Part shown: one piece after another, positions 9,020 to 17,167 of the stretch
Layout of the letters: the number at the start of each line of letters is the position of its first letter
Position numbering within the stretch: position 1 is the first letter of the stretch
NCBI GenBank assembly: GCA_964587515.1
Contig: CAZPMO010000030.1
Coordinates: forward strand, 1 to 33,735
Direction: 5' to 3'
Length of the DNA stretch: 33,735 nucleotides
Source of the DNA: CAZPMO01 sp964587515
GTDB lineage: Bacteria; Pseudomonadota; Alphaproteobacteria; MPNO01
The notes under the pieces: model-generated
What the model saw: the letters and a program-made list of their open reading frames with translations, nothing else
Databases searched by the model: none
What the model was told of the DNA's origin: nothing
Made by a program: the position numbers and the translations under genes

Positions 9020-9748
9020 TCAGCTCAGCCGGTCCGAGCGTGGCTCGGGGGATCTGTCGGCCGACGCGGGATTCGTTTCGTCGCCGGACGCGCAATCCTC
9101 CAGCTCCTCGACGCGTTTGCGCATCCGCTCGAGCTCGGCCAGCATGCCGTCGATGGCGTTGGCCACCGGATCGGGCAGATCGCCCTGCGGCGTCCCGTAG
9201 GCGCGGAATCCGGGTTCGGTTTCACGCTGGCGCGGCAGCACCTGGCGGGCCGGAATGCCGACCATGGTCACTCCGGCCGGGACATCCTTGATCACCACCG
9301 CGTTGGCGCCGATACGGGCCCCTTCGCCGACGGTGATCGGCCCCAAGACCTGAGCGCCGGAGCCGACGATCACGCCGCCAAGCAGCGTCGGGTGGCGTTA
9401 TTCGTCCTCAAGCGAGACGCCGCCGAGGGTGACGCCATGATAGAGCGTCACGTTGTCGCCGACGATCGCGGTCTCGCCGATAACGCAGCCCATGCCGTGG
9501 TCGATGAAGACGCCGCGGCCGATGCTGGCGCCCGGGTGAATTTCAATTCCGGTAAGAACGCGGCCCATGTGGGAAACAAAGCGGCCCACGAACCGCCAGC
9601 CCCTGCCCCAGGCGGCGTGCGCCAAGCGGTGCAGCAACAGCGCGTGAAATCCCGGATAACAGAAAAAGACCTCGACCCGAGACTTCGCGGCCGGGTCGCG
9701 GTCCATGATCACGCCAATATCTTCGCGCAAACAGTCGAGGAAAGTCAT
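9020..9748 (-). pseudogene. cysE: Serine O-acetyltransferase, interrupted by an in-frame TAA
   Basis: CysE acetylates serine for cysteine synthesis. The N-terminal part (helical region, LREDIGVIMDRDPAA) and first left-handed hexapeptide coils (DHGMGCVIGE, LYHGVTLGG) are normal. Translation then reaches TAA (plus-strand 9398-9400) right after SLEDE, where the family normally has K followed by R-H-P. The same frame continues without any shift through RHPTLLGGVIVGSG and the rest of the hexapeptide coils to a natural stop at 9020. A single AAA-to-TAA change explains it. The lost part holds the histidine equivalent to E. coli His193 and the C-terminal tail that contacts CysK. A GTG at 9373 could restart the C-terminal fragment. 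ATG 9748 was chosen by family length; 9763 and 9814 are alternatives. It may be a pseudogene or a sequencing error. Confidence 0.88.
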
Positions 9749-9814
9749 TTTCTCTAATTTCATCCCGTTATTTGCATTTGTATGGAATCTGGAGACTTCG
9801 CCGGGGAACGTCAA

Positions 9815-10137
9815 TAGATCGCGGTTAACGCTTGATCACAAACGGGTTATCCCAGTTCATGTCAAAATTTTCGGGACCCAGATCAGGAAAATTTTTTTGT
9901 CCCGGCGAAGACGCGCGGCATACATCTGTACAGCGTCCGGCGCCTTTCCTGTTTTGATTGCAATCTAAACAAGCATATAAATTAAAAAATTCTCCTATTG
10001 CGGGCGACCCTTAATGAGGGTAATAAAAATTATTATGCACGCAAAAGAAGATTGTTTTGCGATGGTGTGTGCTGCTCTGCCCAGGGTCATGAGGCCCCTG
10101 GGTCATGACGGGACCAGATTTAATCACGGGGGGTAAA
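9815..10137. other. AT-rich intergenic region between cysE and the porin-like gene
   Basis: These 323 bases hold no gene I can support and are much richer in A and T than the surrounding DNA. They must contain the divergent promoters of cysE and the outer-membrane protein gene. Visible structure includes the promoter-like pair near 9954-9981 and a small hairpin ACCCT-TAATG-AGGGT at 10007-10021. A 6-base inverted repeat CCAGGG/CCCTGG lies at 10081-10101, and GGGTCATGA occurs twice, at 10084-10092 and 10100-10108. The long leader could hold a structured 5' UTR, but I recognise no known riboswitch. Confidence 0.6.
9954..9981 (+). promoter_or_regulatory. Candidate sigma-70 promoter upstream of the outer-membrane protein gene
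   Basis: TTGATT at 9954-9959 and TATAAA at 9976-9981 are separated by 16 bases in the most AT-rich stretch of the window. The -35 hexamer overlaps a perfect 10-base palindrome GATTGCAATC (9956-9965), a possible operator. The expected transcript would carry a leader of about 150 bases before the start at 10138. The call rests on consensus similarity alone. Confidence 0.4.
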
Positions 10138-10764
10138 ATGCGTCGTTTTCTGGTTTTTTTTCCAATTGTTATCGCGCTGGCGTTGCCGGCGGCGGCGATG
10201 GCCCAGAACAACTATGTGGGCGTGGGCGGCATGATCGTATTGCCCGAAGATTCCGATTTAACGGATTCAACCCTGCCGGGCGTATCGGGCGCCCTTGAAC
10301 TCGGGAACAGCGGCGGCTTCACCGCGGCCGTCGGGACGGGTTTCGGCAACGGATTTCGGGGCGAAGCGGAATTCCTCTATCAGCGCGCCGATATCGAGGA
10401 CCTGACCCTCTCGGCATTCGGCTTGTCGGTCTCGACCGGCGCGTCGGGGGACGTCACCGTGGTAAGCGGCATGGCCAATGTGCTCTATGACTTCACCACG
10501 CGATCGAAGCTGAAACCCTATGTCGGGGCCGGCATAGGCCTGGCCAATGTCAATGTGGATATCAGCGTGGTCGGGGCATCGGCCGAAGTCGACGACACGG
10601 TGTTCGCCTATCAACTGATGGCCGGCGCGCAATTCGATATCACCAACACCACCGCGTTTCGGGCCGGTTACCGGTATTTCGGCACCAGCGATCCCGAGTT
10701 CGACACCACGACGGGCGAATACCATTCCCACCTGCTGGAAGTCGAGGTGGTCTTCAAGTTCTGA
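10138..10764 (+). CDS. Outer-membrane beta-barrel protein (OmpA-like/Msp4 type porin fold)
   Basis: A 208-residue secreted protein. The signal peptide is clear (MRRFLVFFPIVIALALPAAAMAQ), with cleavage expected after AMA or AMAQ. The mature part shows alternating beta strands with glycine and aromatic residues, such as KPYVGAGIGLANVNV and TAFRAGYRYFGTSD. It ends in the aromatic signature VVFKF used by the Bam machinery, as in small eight-stranded barrels of the outer_membrane beta-barrel/OmpA-like group. The start at 10138 is preceded by a run GGGGGG with a four-base spacer, a strong ribosome site. An in-frame ATG at 10105 would spoil the signal peptide. The function is not predictable; adhesion or structural roles are common in the group. 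It converges on the FAD oxidoreductase gene with only 4 bases between stops. Confidence 0.88.
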   Translation: MRRFLVFFPIVIALALPAAAMAQNNYVGVGGMIVLPEDSDLTDSTLPGVSGALELGNSGGFTAAVGTGFGNGFRGEAEFLYQRADIEDLTLSAFGLSVSTGASGDVTVVSGMANVLYDFTTRSKLKPYVGAGIGLANVNVDISVVGASAEVDDTVFAYQLMAGAQFDITNTTAFRAGYRYFGTSDPEFDTTTGEYHSHLLEVEVVFKF

Positions 10765-10768
10765 GGCT

Positions 10769-11956
10769 TCAGACCACGTTGGCCTCGTTCAGCGACCGGC
10801 CGGCGGCGATTCTCGCGTAGGAGAAGGCGGACGCGTCGAGTGTCCGGAATTCGCCGTGGATAATCAACTCGGCGACGGCGCGGCCCGCCGCCGGGGCATG
10901 CTGGACGCCGTGCCCGGAAAAACCGTTGCAGAACAGGAAGCCCGCGATCTCGGGATGCGGGCCGATGACGGCGTTGTGGTCGAAGACATTGAAATCATAA
11001 TGCCCGGCCCAGGCGCTGGTCTGCCTGAGCGCCGAAAACGCGGGCACCAACCGCGCCAGCGCCGGCCACACCAGCGGCTCGAACAACGCATGGTCGGGGA
11101 CGAGATCATCGGCTTGGGAGTCCGCGTCATCCGGCGGCGGCATGATGGCGATGAACCGTCCCCCCTCGGGTCGAAACGCGACGCCGGACGGCGCCACGGT
11201 CAACGGCGCGTCAAGCGGACCGTCGCGGCACTCAAAGACGAACGTGGTGCGCTTGCGCGGCCGCACCGGCAGATCGCAGCCGACCATCGCCGCGATCGCC
11301 GCCGCGCGGGGTCCCGCCGCGTTGACCAGGACGCCGCAACCGATATCATCGCCGCCGGCAAGCCGGACACCTGTTACGCGGCCGCCGTCGCGGACGATGC
11401 CGAGCGCTTCGTCTTGAAAAAAGTGTGCTCCCAGCGCCACGGCCTTGCGGCGTAGCGCGCGCAGCAGCCTTTCCGGATCGAACCAGCCCTCGTTCGATAG
11501 ACCCAGCGCGCCCGCCACGACCCCCTCCAGGCCAAGCCACGGAAACCGCGCCGCGAGGTCGCGCGCGCCCAACAGGACCACCTTCGCGCCGAGACCGGTC
11601 TGCATGGCGACGTTGCGCGTGATCGCGGCTTTGCCGGCCTCGCTCGCGAGGAACAGATAGCCCTGTTCGCGAAAGCCGAAATCGGGACGGTCACCGTCGA
11701 TGGCGAGCAGTTCGGGCGCGCGTTTCAGGAACGCCGCGCCGTAAAGCGACATGCGGACGTTTTCGGGCGTGGAGAACTGCTGGCGGATACCGCCCCATGA
11801 CAGGACGGTGGCGCATTCCGCGTAACCGGGGTCGCGCTCGATGACCGCGACGGCGCCGTCGAATTCGTCCGACGCGGCGAGAAAATAGGCGATGGCGCAG
11901 CCCATCACGCCACCGCCGATGATCACGACGTCGTATGAGGCCGCGGGTGTCACCAT
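10769..11956 (-). CDS. FAD-dependent oxidoreductase of DAO family, FOXRED1-like
   Basis: A 395-residue flavoprotein. The N-terminal dinucleotide-binding motif VVIIGGGVMGCAIAYFLA binds FAD. The C-terminal block VIGPHPEIAGFLFCNGFSGHGVQHAPAA (28 residues, cited in part: GFSGHGVQHAPA) is the DAO/sarcosine-oxidase-type FAD contact and closely resembles mitochondrial FOXRED1. DAO-family enzymes oxidise the C-N bond of amino acids or N-methyl amines; FOXRED1 assists complex I assembly. It faces away from the HIG1-etfBA block with a 48-base gap, which makes ETF or the respiratory chain a plausible electron acceptor; that is inference. The substrate is unknown. Confidence 0.85.
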   Translation of the reverse strand: MVTPAASYDVVIIGGGVMGCAIAYFLAASDEFDGAVAVIERDPGYAECATVLSWGGIRQQFSTPENVRMSLYGAAFLKRAPELLAIDGDRPDFGFREQGYLFLASEAGKAAITRNVAMQTGLGAKVVLLGARDLAARFPWLGLEGVVAGALGLSNEGWFDPERLLRALRRKAVALGAHFFQDEALGIVRDGGRVTGVRLAGGDDIGCGVLVNAAGPRAAAIAAMVGCDLPVRPRKRTTFVFECRDGPLDAPLTVAPSGVAFRPEGGRFIAIMPPPDDADSQADDLVPDHALFEPLVWPALARLVPAFSALRQTSAWAGHYDFNVFDHNAVIGPHPEIAGFLFCNGFSGHGVQHAPAAGRAVAELIIHGEFRTLDASAFSYARIAAGRSLNEANVV

Positions 11957-12004
11957 GGTGATATTTTACTGTGCCGGCGCGCGCCCCGGGCATATATCTT
12001 CGCC

Positions 12005-12202
12005 ATGTCCGGCATCTTTCCCGTTCTGATCGGAATTGCGCTCGCCGCCGTCCTCGGCGCGCTGACCGTCGGCGTCATTTCCATGCTGAAGGGCGGCGAT
12101 TTCAACCGGCGCAACGCTAACCGGCTGATGCGACTTCGGGTGGGGCTTCAGTTCTGCGCGCTGGTGCTGCTGGGCCTCGCCTTTCTGTTCCGCGGCAGTT
12201 GA
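12005..12202 (+). CDS. Twin transmembrane protein with HIG1 domain
   Basis: A 65-residue membrane protein with two hydrophobic helices (about residues 5-27 and 47-62) joined by a charged loop containing NRLMRLRVGLQF. That loop plus second helix is the HIG1/hypoxia-induced-protein signature (HIG_1_N). In mitochondria HIG1 proteins associate with respiratory supercomplexes and cytochrome oxidase; bacterial versions are usually annotated only as twin transmembrane proteins. Its position just upstream of etfB is common in Alphaproteobacteria and fits a respiratory role. It probably has its own promoter in the 48 bases shared with the divergent flavoprotein gene. Confidence 0.8.
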   Translation: MSGIFPVLIGIALAAVLGALTVGVISMLKGGDFNRRNANRLMRLRVGLQFCALVLLGLAFLFRGS

Positions 12203-12220
12203 ACATCAGGGGCGGTCGCG

Positions 12221-12250
12221 TTGACAGGGGCGGCGCTCCGGCCGTATGTT
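12221..12250 (+). promoter_or_regulatory. Candidate sigma-70 promoter for etfBA
   Basis: A perfect -35 TTGACA (12221-12226) and a TATGTT -10 (12245-12250) are separated by 18 bases. Transcription would begin about 80 bases before the etfB start at 12339. This argues against the in-frame upstream ATG at 12246, which would fall inside the -10 element. Confidence 0.55.
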
Positions 12251-12338
12251 GCGCCGCGAAATGGCACGGCCCGCCGGGGGCGACGGCTCCCGGAAATTGT
12301 CTTTGCCGCGCCCCTCTCCGAACCGGGAAATACGCCAT

Positions 12339-13088
12339 ATGAAGGTTCTCGTCGCCGTCAAACGGGTCGTCGACTACAACGTCAAAATCCGCGTCAAGGC
12401 GGACCAGACCGGGGTCGAACTCGCCAACGTCAAGATGTCCATGAACCCGTTCGACGAAATCGCCGTCGAGGAAGCGATCCGGCTGCGTGAATCGGGCGCG
12501 GCCGACGAGGCGATCGCGGTTTCCATGGGCGTGCAGCAATGCCAGGAAACCATCCGCACCGCACTCGCCATGGGCGCCGACCGGGGCATTCACGTGCTGA
12601 CCGACGAGGAGCTTCAGCCGCTCGCCGTCGCCAAGCTGCTGGCCGCGCTGGTGGAGCGCGAAAAGCCCGATCTGGTGATCCTCGGCAAGCAGGCGATCGA
12701 CGATGACAGCAACCAGACCGGTCAGATGCTGGCCGGGTTGCTGGGCTGGCCCCAGGGCACCTTCGCATCGGAGATTTCCTTCGAAGACGGCGGCGCCAAG
12801 GTGACGCGCGAGATTGACGGCGGGCTGGAGACGGTCGCGCTCAACATGCCCTCGGTGGTGACCACCGATCTGCGCCTCAACGAGCCGCGCTACGCCTCGC
12901 TGCCCAACATCATGAAGGCGAAGAAAAAGACCATCGACACGCTCTCGGTGGATGATCTCGGCGTCGATGTCAGCCCGCGCCTGATCACGCTGAAGGTCGA
13001 GGACCCGCCGGCGCGGCAGGGTGGCGGCAAGGTCGCCGACGTGGCGGAACTGGTCGAGAAACTGAAATCCGAAGCGGGGGTGATCTGA
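12339..13088 (+). CDS. etfB: Electron transfer flavoprotein beta subunit
   Basis: The 249-residue small subunit of the soluble ETF heterodimer, which takes electrons from acyl-CoA and other dehydrogenases and passes them to ETF-ubiquinone oxidoreductase. The opening MKVLVAVKRVVDYNVKI, the NPFDEIAVEEAIRL block that binds AMP and contacts partners, and the signature near VVTTDLRLNEPRYASLPNIMKAKKK are typical. The start at 12339 gives the standard family N-terminus. An upstream in-frame ATG at 12246 is excluded because it overlaps the likely promoter. The stop TGA shares its last base with the etfA ATG, so the two subunits are translationally coupled. Confidence 0.96.
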   Translation: MKVLVAVKRVVDYNVKIRVKADQTGVELANVKMSMNPFDEIAVEEAIRLRESGAADEAIAVSMGVQQCQETIRTALAMGADRGIHVLTDEELQPLAVAKLLAALVEREKPDLVILGKQAIDDDSNQTGQMLAGLLGWPQGTFASEISFEDGGAKVTREIDGGLETVALNMPSVVTTDLRLNEPRYASLPNIMKAKKKTIDTLSVDDLGVDVSPRLITLKVEDPPARQGGGKVADVAELVEKLKSEAGVI

Positions 13089-14041
13089 TGGCATGTCTGG
13101 TAATCGCCGATCACACCGGCGAGGCGCTGGTCGCGGCGACGCTTAACACGGTGACCGCCGCCGCCGCGCTGGGCGGCGATATCCATGTGCTGGTCGCCGG
13201 CGAGAACTGCCAGGGCGCGGCCGACGCGGCGGCCAAGGTCGCGGGCGTCACCAAGGTGCTGATGGCCGATGACGCGCGCTATGGTCATGGTCTGGCCGAA
13301 AACGTCGCGCCGCTGGTGGTCGGTATGGCGTCCAATTACGGTCATATCCTGCTGCCGGCCAACACCACGGGCAAGAATATCGCGCCCCGCGTCGCGGCCC
13401 TGCTCGACGTGGCCCAGATTTCCGATATCACCGAGATCGTCTCCGAGGACACGTTCGTGCGTCCGATCTATGCGGGCAACGCCATGGCGACGGTTCAGTC
13501 GAAGGACGCGATCAAGGTGATCACGGTGCGCGGCACCGCTTACGCCGCCGCCGACGCCGCGGGCGGTTCGGGGACGGTCGAGGCGCAGGCCGCGGCCGAT
13601 GCGCCCGAAATCTCGTCCTTCGTCGGCCAGGAGTTGTCGCGTTCCGAGCGGCCGGAACTGACCAGCGCGCGGATCATCATTTCGGGCGGGCGCGGCATGC
13701 AGTCGGGCGAGAATTTCAGCCTGGTCGAAGAAGTCGCCGACAAGCTGGGGGCCGCGGTCGGGGCCTCGCGGGCCGCCGTCGACGCGGGGTACCGGCCCAA
13801 CGACTTCCAGGTCGGCCAGACCGGCAAGGTGGTCGCGCCGGAGCTTTACATCGCGGTTGGCATTTCCGGCGCCATCCAGCATCTGGCGGGCATGAAGGAC
13901 AGCAAGGTCATCGTCGCCATCAACAAGGACGAGGAAGCGCCGATTTTCCAGATCGCCGATTACGGCCTGGTCGCGGATTTGTTCAAGGCGGTGCCCGAGC
14001 TTGCCGAAGAGCTCGAAAAGCAGGGCATAAAACCGCGCTGA
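13088..14041 (+). CDS. etfA: Electron transfer flavoprotein alpha subunit
   Basis: The 317-residue FAD-binding subunit of ETF. The C-terminal domain carries the ETF-alpha signature: SGGRGMQSGENF, then GASRAAVDAGY, the QVGQTGKVVAPELYIAVGIS region and INKDEEAPIFQIADYG. These contact FAD. It forms the heterodimer with the preceding gene product. The start overlaps the etfB stop by one base. The downstream hbdA gene begins 48 bases later with its own ribosome site, so the three genes likely form one operon joining electron transfer to acyl-CoA oxidation. Confidence 0.97.
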   Translation: MACLVIADHTGEALVAATLNTVTAAAALGGDIHVLVAGENCQGAADAAAKVAGVTKVLMADDARYGHGLAENVAPLVVGMASNYGHILLPANTTGKNIAPRVAALLDVAQISDITEIVSEDTFVRPIYAGNAMATVQSKDAIKVITVRGTAYAAADAAGGSGTVEAQAAADAPEISSFVGQELSRSERPELTSARIIISGGRGMQSGENFSLVEEVADKLGAAVGASRAAVDAGYRPNDFQVGQTGKVVAPELYIAVGISGAIQHLAGMKDSKVIVAINKDEEAPIFQIADYGLVADLFKAVPELAEELEKQGIKPR

Positions 14042-14089
14042 CCAAAAACAAGTCCATCACGCAGGGCCCATAAAGTAAGGAAGGCGGAA

Positions 14090-14986
14090 ATGAGCAGTAC
14101 CGAAATGCCGATTTCCATCAAGAAGGTCGGCGTTGTCGGCGCCGGTCAGATGGGCAATGGCATCGCCCATGTCTGCGCGCTTTCGGGGCTGGCTGTCGAG
14201 TTGTCGGATATTTCCGCCGATCAACTCGAAACCGCGCTGAGCGTCATCGACAGCAATCTCGAACGCCAGGTTTCGCGCAACCGGATCAGCGCCGAGGACA
14301 AGGCGGCGACGCTCGGGCGCATCGGCACCGCGACCGATTTCGCCGGGTTCGCCGATTGCGACCTGGTGATCGAGGCGGCCACCGAGCAGGAGGCCGTGAA
14401 ACGAGAGATATACAAGCAGCTCGAACCGAAGATGCGCGCGGACGCGATCCTCGCCACCAACACCTCCTCTATTTCGATCACGCGGCTGGGCGCGGCGACC
14501 GGCCGGCCGGGGCTGTTCATGGGCATGCATTTCATGAACCCGGTGCCTTTGATGCAGCTTGTCGAGCTGATCCCCGGCATCACCACTGATCCGGAGACGT
14601 TCGAGACCGTAAAGGCGCTGACTCTCGCGCTCGGCAAAACACCGGTGGTCTCGGAGGACTTCCCGGCCTTCATCGTCAACCGCATCCTGCTGCCGATGCT
14701 GAACGAGGCGGTCTATACGCTGCACGAGGGTGTCGGCACGGTCGAGGCCATAGACACGGCGATGAAGCTTGGCGTCAACCATCCCATGGGACCTTTGGAA
14801 CTCGCCGATTTCATCGGGCTCGATACGTGCCTTTCGGTGATGCAGGTGCTTTATGAGGGTCTCGCCGACACCAAGTATCGGCCCTGCCCGCTACTGGTGA
14901 AATATGTCGAGGCGGGCTGGCTCGGCCGCAAGACCGGCCGCGGCTTCTACGATTATTCCGGCGACCATCCCGTGGCCACCCGCTAA
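14090..14986 (+). CDS. hbdA: 3-hydroxybutyryl-CoA dehydrogenase
   Basis: A 298-residue NAD(P)-dependent L-3-hydroxyacyl-CoA dehydrogenase. The Rossmann motif VGVVGAGQMGNGIA is at the N-terminus. The NTSSISI stretch, the catalytic histidine in MHFMNPVPLMQLVE, and the C-terminal helical domain with NHPMGPLELADFIGLD and GRKTGRGFYDY complete the fold. It interconverts acetoacetyl-CoA and 3-hydroxybutyryl-CoA in fatty-acid or polyhydroxybutyrate metabolism. GGCGG sits a few bases before ATG 14090. It is a monofunctional enzyme, not fused to enoyl-CoA hydratase. It is convergent with tlpA; a 10-base palindrome CCTAATTAGG lies across the junction between the two stops. Confidence 0.94.
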   Translation: MSSTEMPISIKKVGVVGAGQMGNGIAHVCALSGLAVELSDISADQLETALSVIDSNLERQVSRNRISAEDKAATLGRIGTATDFAGFADCDLVIEAATEQEAVKREIYKQLEPKMRADAILATNTSSISITRLGAATGRPGLFMGMHFMNPVPLMQLVELIPGITTDPETFETVKALTLALGKTPVVSEDFPAFIVNRILLPMLNEAVYTLHEGVGTVEAIDTAMKLGVNHPMGPLELADFIGLDTCLSVMQVLYEGLADTKYRPCPLLVKYVEAGWLGRKTGRGFYDYSGDHPVATR

Positions 14987-14990
14987 CCCC

Positions 14991-15569
14991 CTAATTAGGT
15001 GGATGGGCCATATAGTACCGCATCAGCGCCACCGCCTCGTCCGAATCCCATTCGGCGATGCCGGCGAGGCGGCCGCGCTCGTTTCCCTGGCGGTCGTACA
15101 GGATCGTGGTCGGCATCCCGTGCACCTTCAGCTTCTGCGCCGTCTTGCCGCCCGGATCGTGGAAGGCGTGCAATTCGGTAAGCCCATGCCTCTTCAGGAA
15201 CGGGTCTATCACCGCCCAGCCGCGGCGGTCCTCCGACAGCGCGACCAACTGGAAAGCCTCGCCGCCGAGCTTCTCCTGAAGCCGCATCAGTGTCGGCATT
15301 TCCCGGATGCACGGCCCGCACCACGTCGCCCAAAAATTCACCAGCACCACCTTGCCGCGGAAATCGGCCAGGTTCTGCGCCTTGTTTCCGCGCGCCATCA
15401 GCACGATTTCCGGCGCTGGCGCGGGCGCATCCAGCGGGGTAAAATTCTTCATCCAGCCGGAGAGTGTTGGCCCGTGCGGTGCGTCTTTACTTGAAACCAG
15501 CGCGAATCCGGCGGATATAACCGCGACAAGGGCGACCGCGCCGACGGCAAGGCGCGTATTCAGAGTCAT
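14991..15569 (-). CDS. tlpA: TlpA-family membrane-anchored thiol:disulfide oxidoreductase
   Basis: A 192-residue thioredoxin-fold protein with an N-terminal membrane anchor or signal (residues 5-25) and a periplasmic domain. The active-site motif W83-C84-G-P-C87 lies in VVLVNFWATWCGPC, and the cis-proline region is GMPTTILYD. TlpA/ResA/CcmG proteins keep thiols reduced for cytochrome c or cytochrome oxidase assembly. It is divergent from argH with only 21 bases between starts; the tlpA-argH pairing recurs in Alphaproteobacteria. No strong ribosome site precedes the chosen ATG. Full length and intact. Confidence 0.92.
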   Translation of the reverse strand: MTLNTRLAVGAVALVAVISAGFALVSSKDAPHGPTLSGWMKNFTPLDAPAPAPEIVLMARGNKAQNLADFRGKVVLVNFWATWCGPCIREMPTLMRLQEKLGGEAFQLVALSEDRRGWAVIDPFLKRHGLTELHAFHDPGGKTAQKLKVHGMPTTILYDRQGNERGRLAGIAEWDSDEAVALMRYYMAHPPN

Positions 15570-15590
15570 GACGGAAAGAGTCGCGAGATC

Positions 15591-17021
15591 ATGAGCGCGA
15601 AATCCAGATCAAAGTCCGCGCCGGAATCCGGCGACGCGGCGGCGGCCAACAGCATGTGGGGCGGCCGCTTCGCCGCCGGCCCCGACGAGCTGATGGCCAG
15701 AATCAACGCCTCCGTCGATTTTGACAAGCGCCTTTATGCCGAAGATATCAGGGGTTCCGGCGCGCATTGCGCCATGCTGGTCGCCAAGGGCATCATCTCG
15801 GCCGAAGACGGCGCCGCCATTCGGGGCGGGCTCGATAAGATTCTCGCCGAGATCGAATCCGGCGCGTTCGAATTTTCGGCGGCGCTGGAGGATATCCACC
15901 TCAATATCGAGGCCAGGCTGAAGGAGTTGATCGGCGACGCGGCCGGGCGGCTGCACACCGCGCGTTCGCGCAACGACCAGGTCGCGACCGATCTCAGGCT
16001 GTGGCTCCGGGACGCCGTCGACGGAATCGACCTGGGCCTGGCCGCGTTGCAGGCGGCGCTGATCGATCAGGCCGAGGCCAATGCCGCGACCGTGATGCCG
16101 GGTTTTACCCATCTCCAGGTGGCGCAGCCAATCACGCTGGGCTTTCACCTGCTGGCTTATGTAGAGATGCTGGGACGCGACCGGGGCCGCTTCCGGGACG
16201 CGCGCAAGCGCATGAACGAAAGCCCCTTGGGCGCGGCCGCGCTGGCCGGCACGTCCTATCCGATCGACCGCGACATGACGGCCGCGGCGCTCGGCTTCGA
16301 CCGGCCCGCGGCCAACGCGCTCGACGCGGTGTCTGACCGGGACTTCGTGCTCGAATTTCTCGCCGCCGCCGCGATCGCGGCGATGCATCTGTCGCGGCTA
16401 GGCGAGGAGATCGTGCTGTGGTGCTCGGCGCAGTTCGGCTTCGCGACGCTGGGCGATCGCTTCACCACGGGAAGCTCGATCATGCCGCAGAAGCGCAACC
16501 CGGACGCCGCCGAGCTGATCCGCGCCAAATCGGGCCGCATGATGGGCGCGCTGATCGGGCTGATGACGGTGATGAAGGGGTTGCCGCTGGCCTACTCGAA
16601 GGACCTGCAGGAAGACAAGGAACCGGTTTTCGACTCCGCCGATACGCTGGCGCTATGCATCGCGGCGGCGACCGGCATGGTGAGCGATCTCCAGTTCGAC
16701 GCGGCGCGGCTGCGCGATGCGCTGGCGAAGGGCTTCGTGACCGCGACCGATCTCGCCGACTGGCTGGTCCAATCATTGGGCCTGCCGTTCCGCCAGGCGC
16801 ATCACGTCACCGGCGAGCTGGTTCGGCTGGCGGAGGGCAAGGGATGCGATCTGGTGGATCTTCCGCTCGACGAAATGCGCGCGGTGGAGCCCGGCATCAC
16901 CGAGGAGGTGTTCACGGTGCTTGATGTGGATGCCGCCGTCGCGGCGCGGACCAGCTTCGGCGGCACCGCGCCCGACAATGTGCGCGCCGCCTGCGCGCGT
17001 GCGCGGGAGCGTTTCCTGTGA
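15591..17021 (+). CDS. argH: Argininosuccinate lyase
   Basis: A 476-residue enzyme of the fumarase/aspartase superfamily that splits argininosuccinate to arginine and fumarate. The signature GSSIMPQKRNPD starts at residue 294 and carries the flexible catalytic loop. HTARSRNDQVATDLRLW and TFTH-like FTHLQVAQP are also present. Family proteins usually begin close to the MWGGRF motif, so ATG 15654 is an alternative start; the 15591 start adds a polar 20-residue leader. Its stop overlaps the GTG of the small lipoprotein gene by four bases (GTGA), so argH, lptM and lysA form one translationally coupled operon. Confidence 0.97.
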   Translation: MSAKSRSKSAPESGDAAAANSMWGGRFAAGPDELMARINASVDFDKRLYAEDIRGSGAHCAMLVAKGIISAEDGAAIRGGLDKILAEIESGAFEFSAALEDIHLNIEARLKELIGDAAGRLHTARSRNDQVATDLRLWLRDAVDGIDLGLAALQAALIDQAEANAATVMPGFTHLQVAQPITLGFHLLAYVEMLGRDRGRFRDARKRMNESPLGAAALAGTSYPIDRDMTAAALGFDRPAANALDAVSDRDFVLEFLAAAAIAAMHLSRLGEEIVLWCSAQFGFATLGDRFTTGSSIMPQKRNPDAAELIRAKSGRMMGALIGLMTVMKGLPLAYSKDLQEDKEPVFDSADTLALCIAAATGMVSDLQFDAARLRDALAKGFVTATDLADWLVQSLGLPFRQAHHVTGELVRLAEGKGCDLVDLPLDEMRAVEPGITEEVFTVLDVDAAVAARTSFGGTAPDNVRAACARARERFL

Positions 17022-17167
17022 GCGCGCCGCGCAATTATTGGCGTCTCGTCATGATGGTGTTGCTGGCGTTCGCGTTGGCCGCGCCGCTTGCGGCGTGTGG
17101 CAAGAAAGCTTCGCTCGACGATCCCAAGGAAGAAAAGATACCCTTCCCGCGGCAGTATCCGAGATGA
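17018..17167 (+). CDS. lptM: Small lipoprotein, LptM-like
   Basis: A 49-residue lipoprotein read from GTG 17018, which overlaps the argH stop as GTGA. The sequence has a basic start (RNYWRL), a hydrophobic core (MMVLLAFALAAPLAA) and a lipobox L-A-A-C followed by GKK. A short tail rich in D, E and K ends in PFPRQYPR. The stop overlaps the lysA ATG as ATGA. Small lipoproteins of this form are typical between argH and lysA in Alphaproteobacteria and are now linked to LptM, which helps LptD mature in E. coli. The assignment rests on position, lipobox and tail, since the E. coli protein differs in the mature part. ATG 17051 is an alternative start but would shorten the basic region. Confidence 0.75.
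   Translation: MSAPRNYWRLVMMVLLAFALAAPLAACGKKASLDDPKEEKIPFPRQYPR

Noticed and set aside
9398..9400. Reassignment of TAA as a sense codon
   Set aside because: Several intact genes here, such as lysA and the cyclase, end at TAA at the expected family length.
14990..14999. CCTAATTAGG as a bidirectional terminator between hbdA and tlpA
   Set aside because: Five-base arms without a loop or T tract; it may simply reflect overlapping stop codons.
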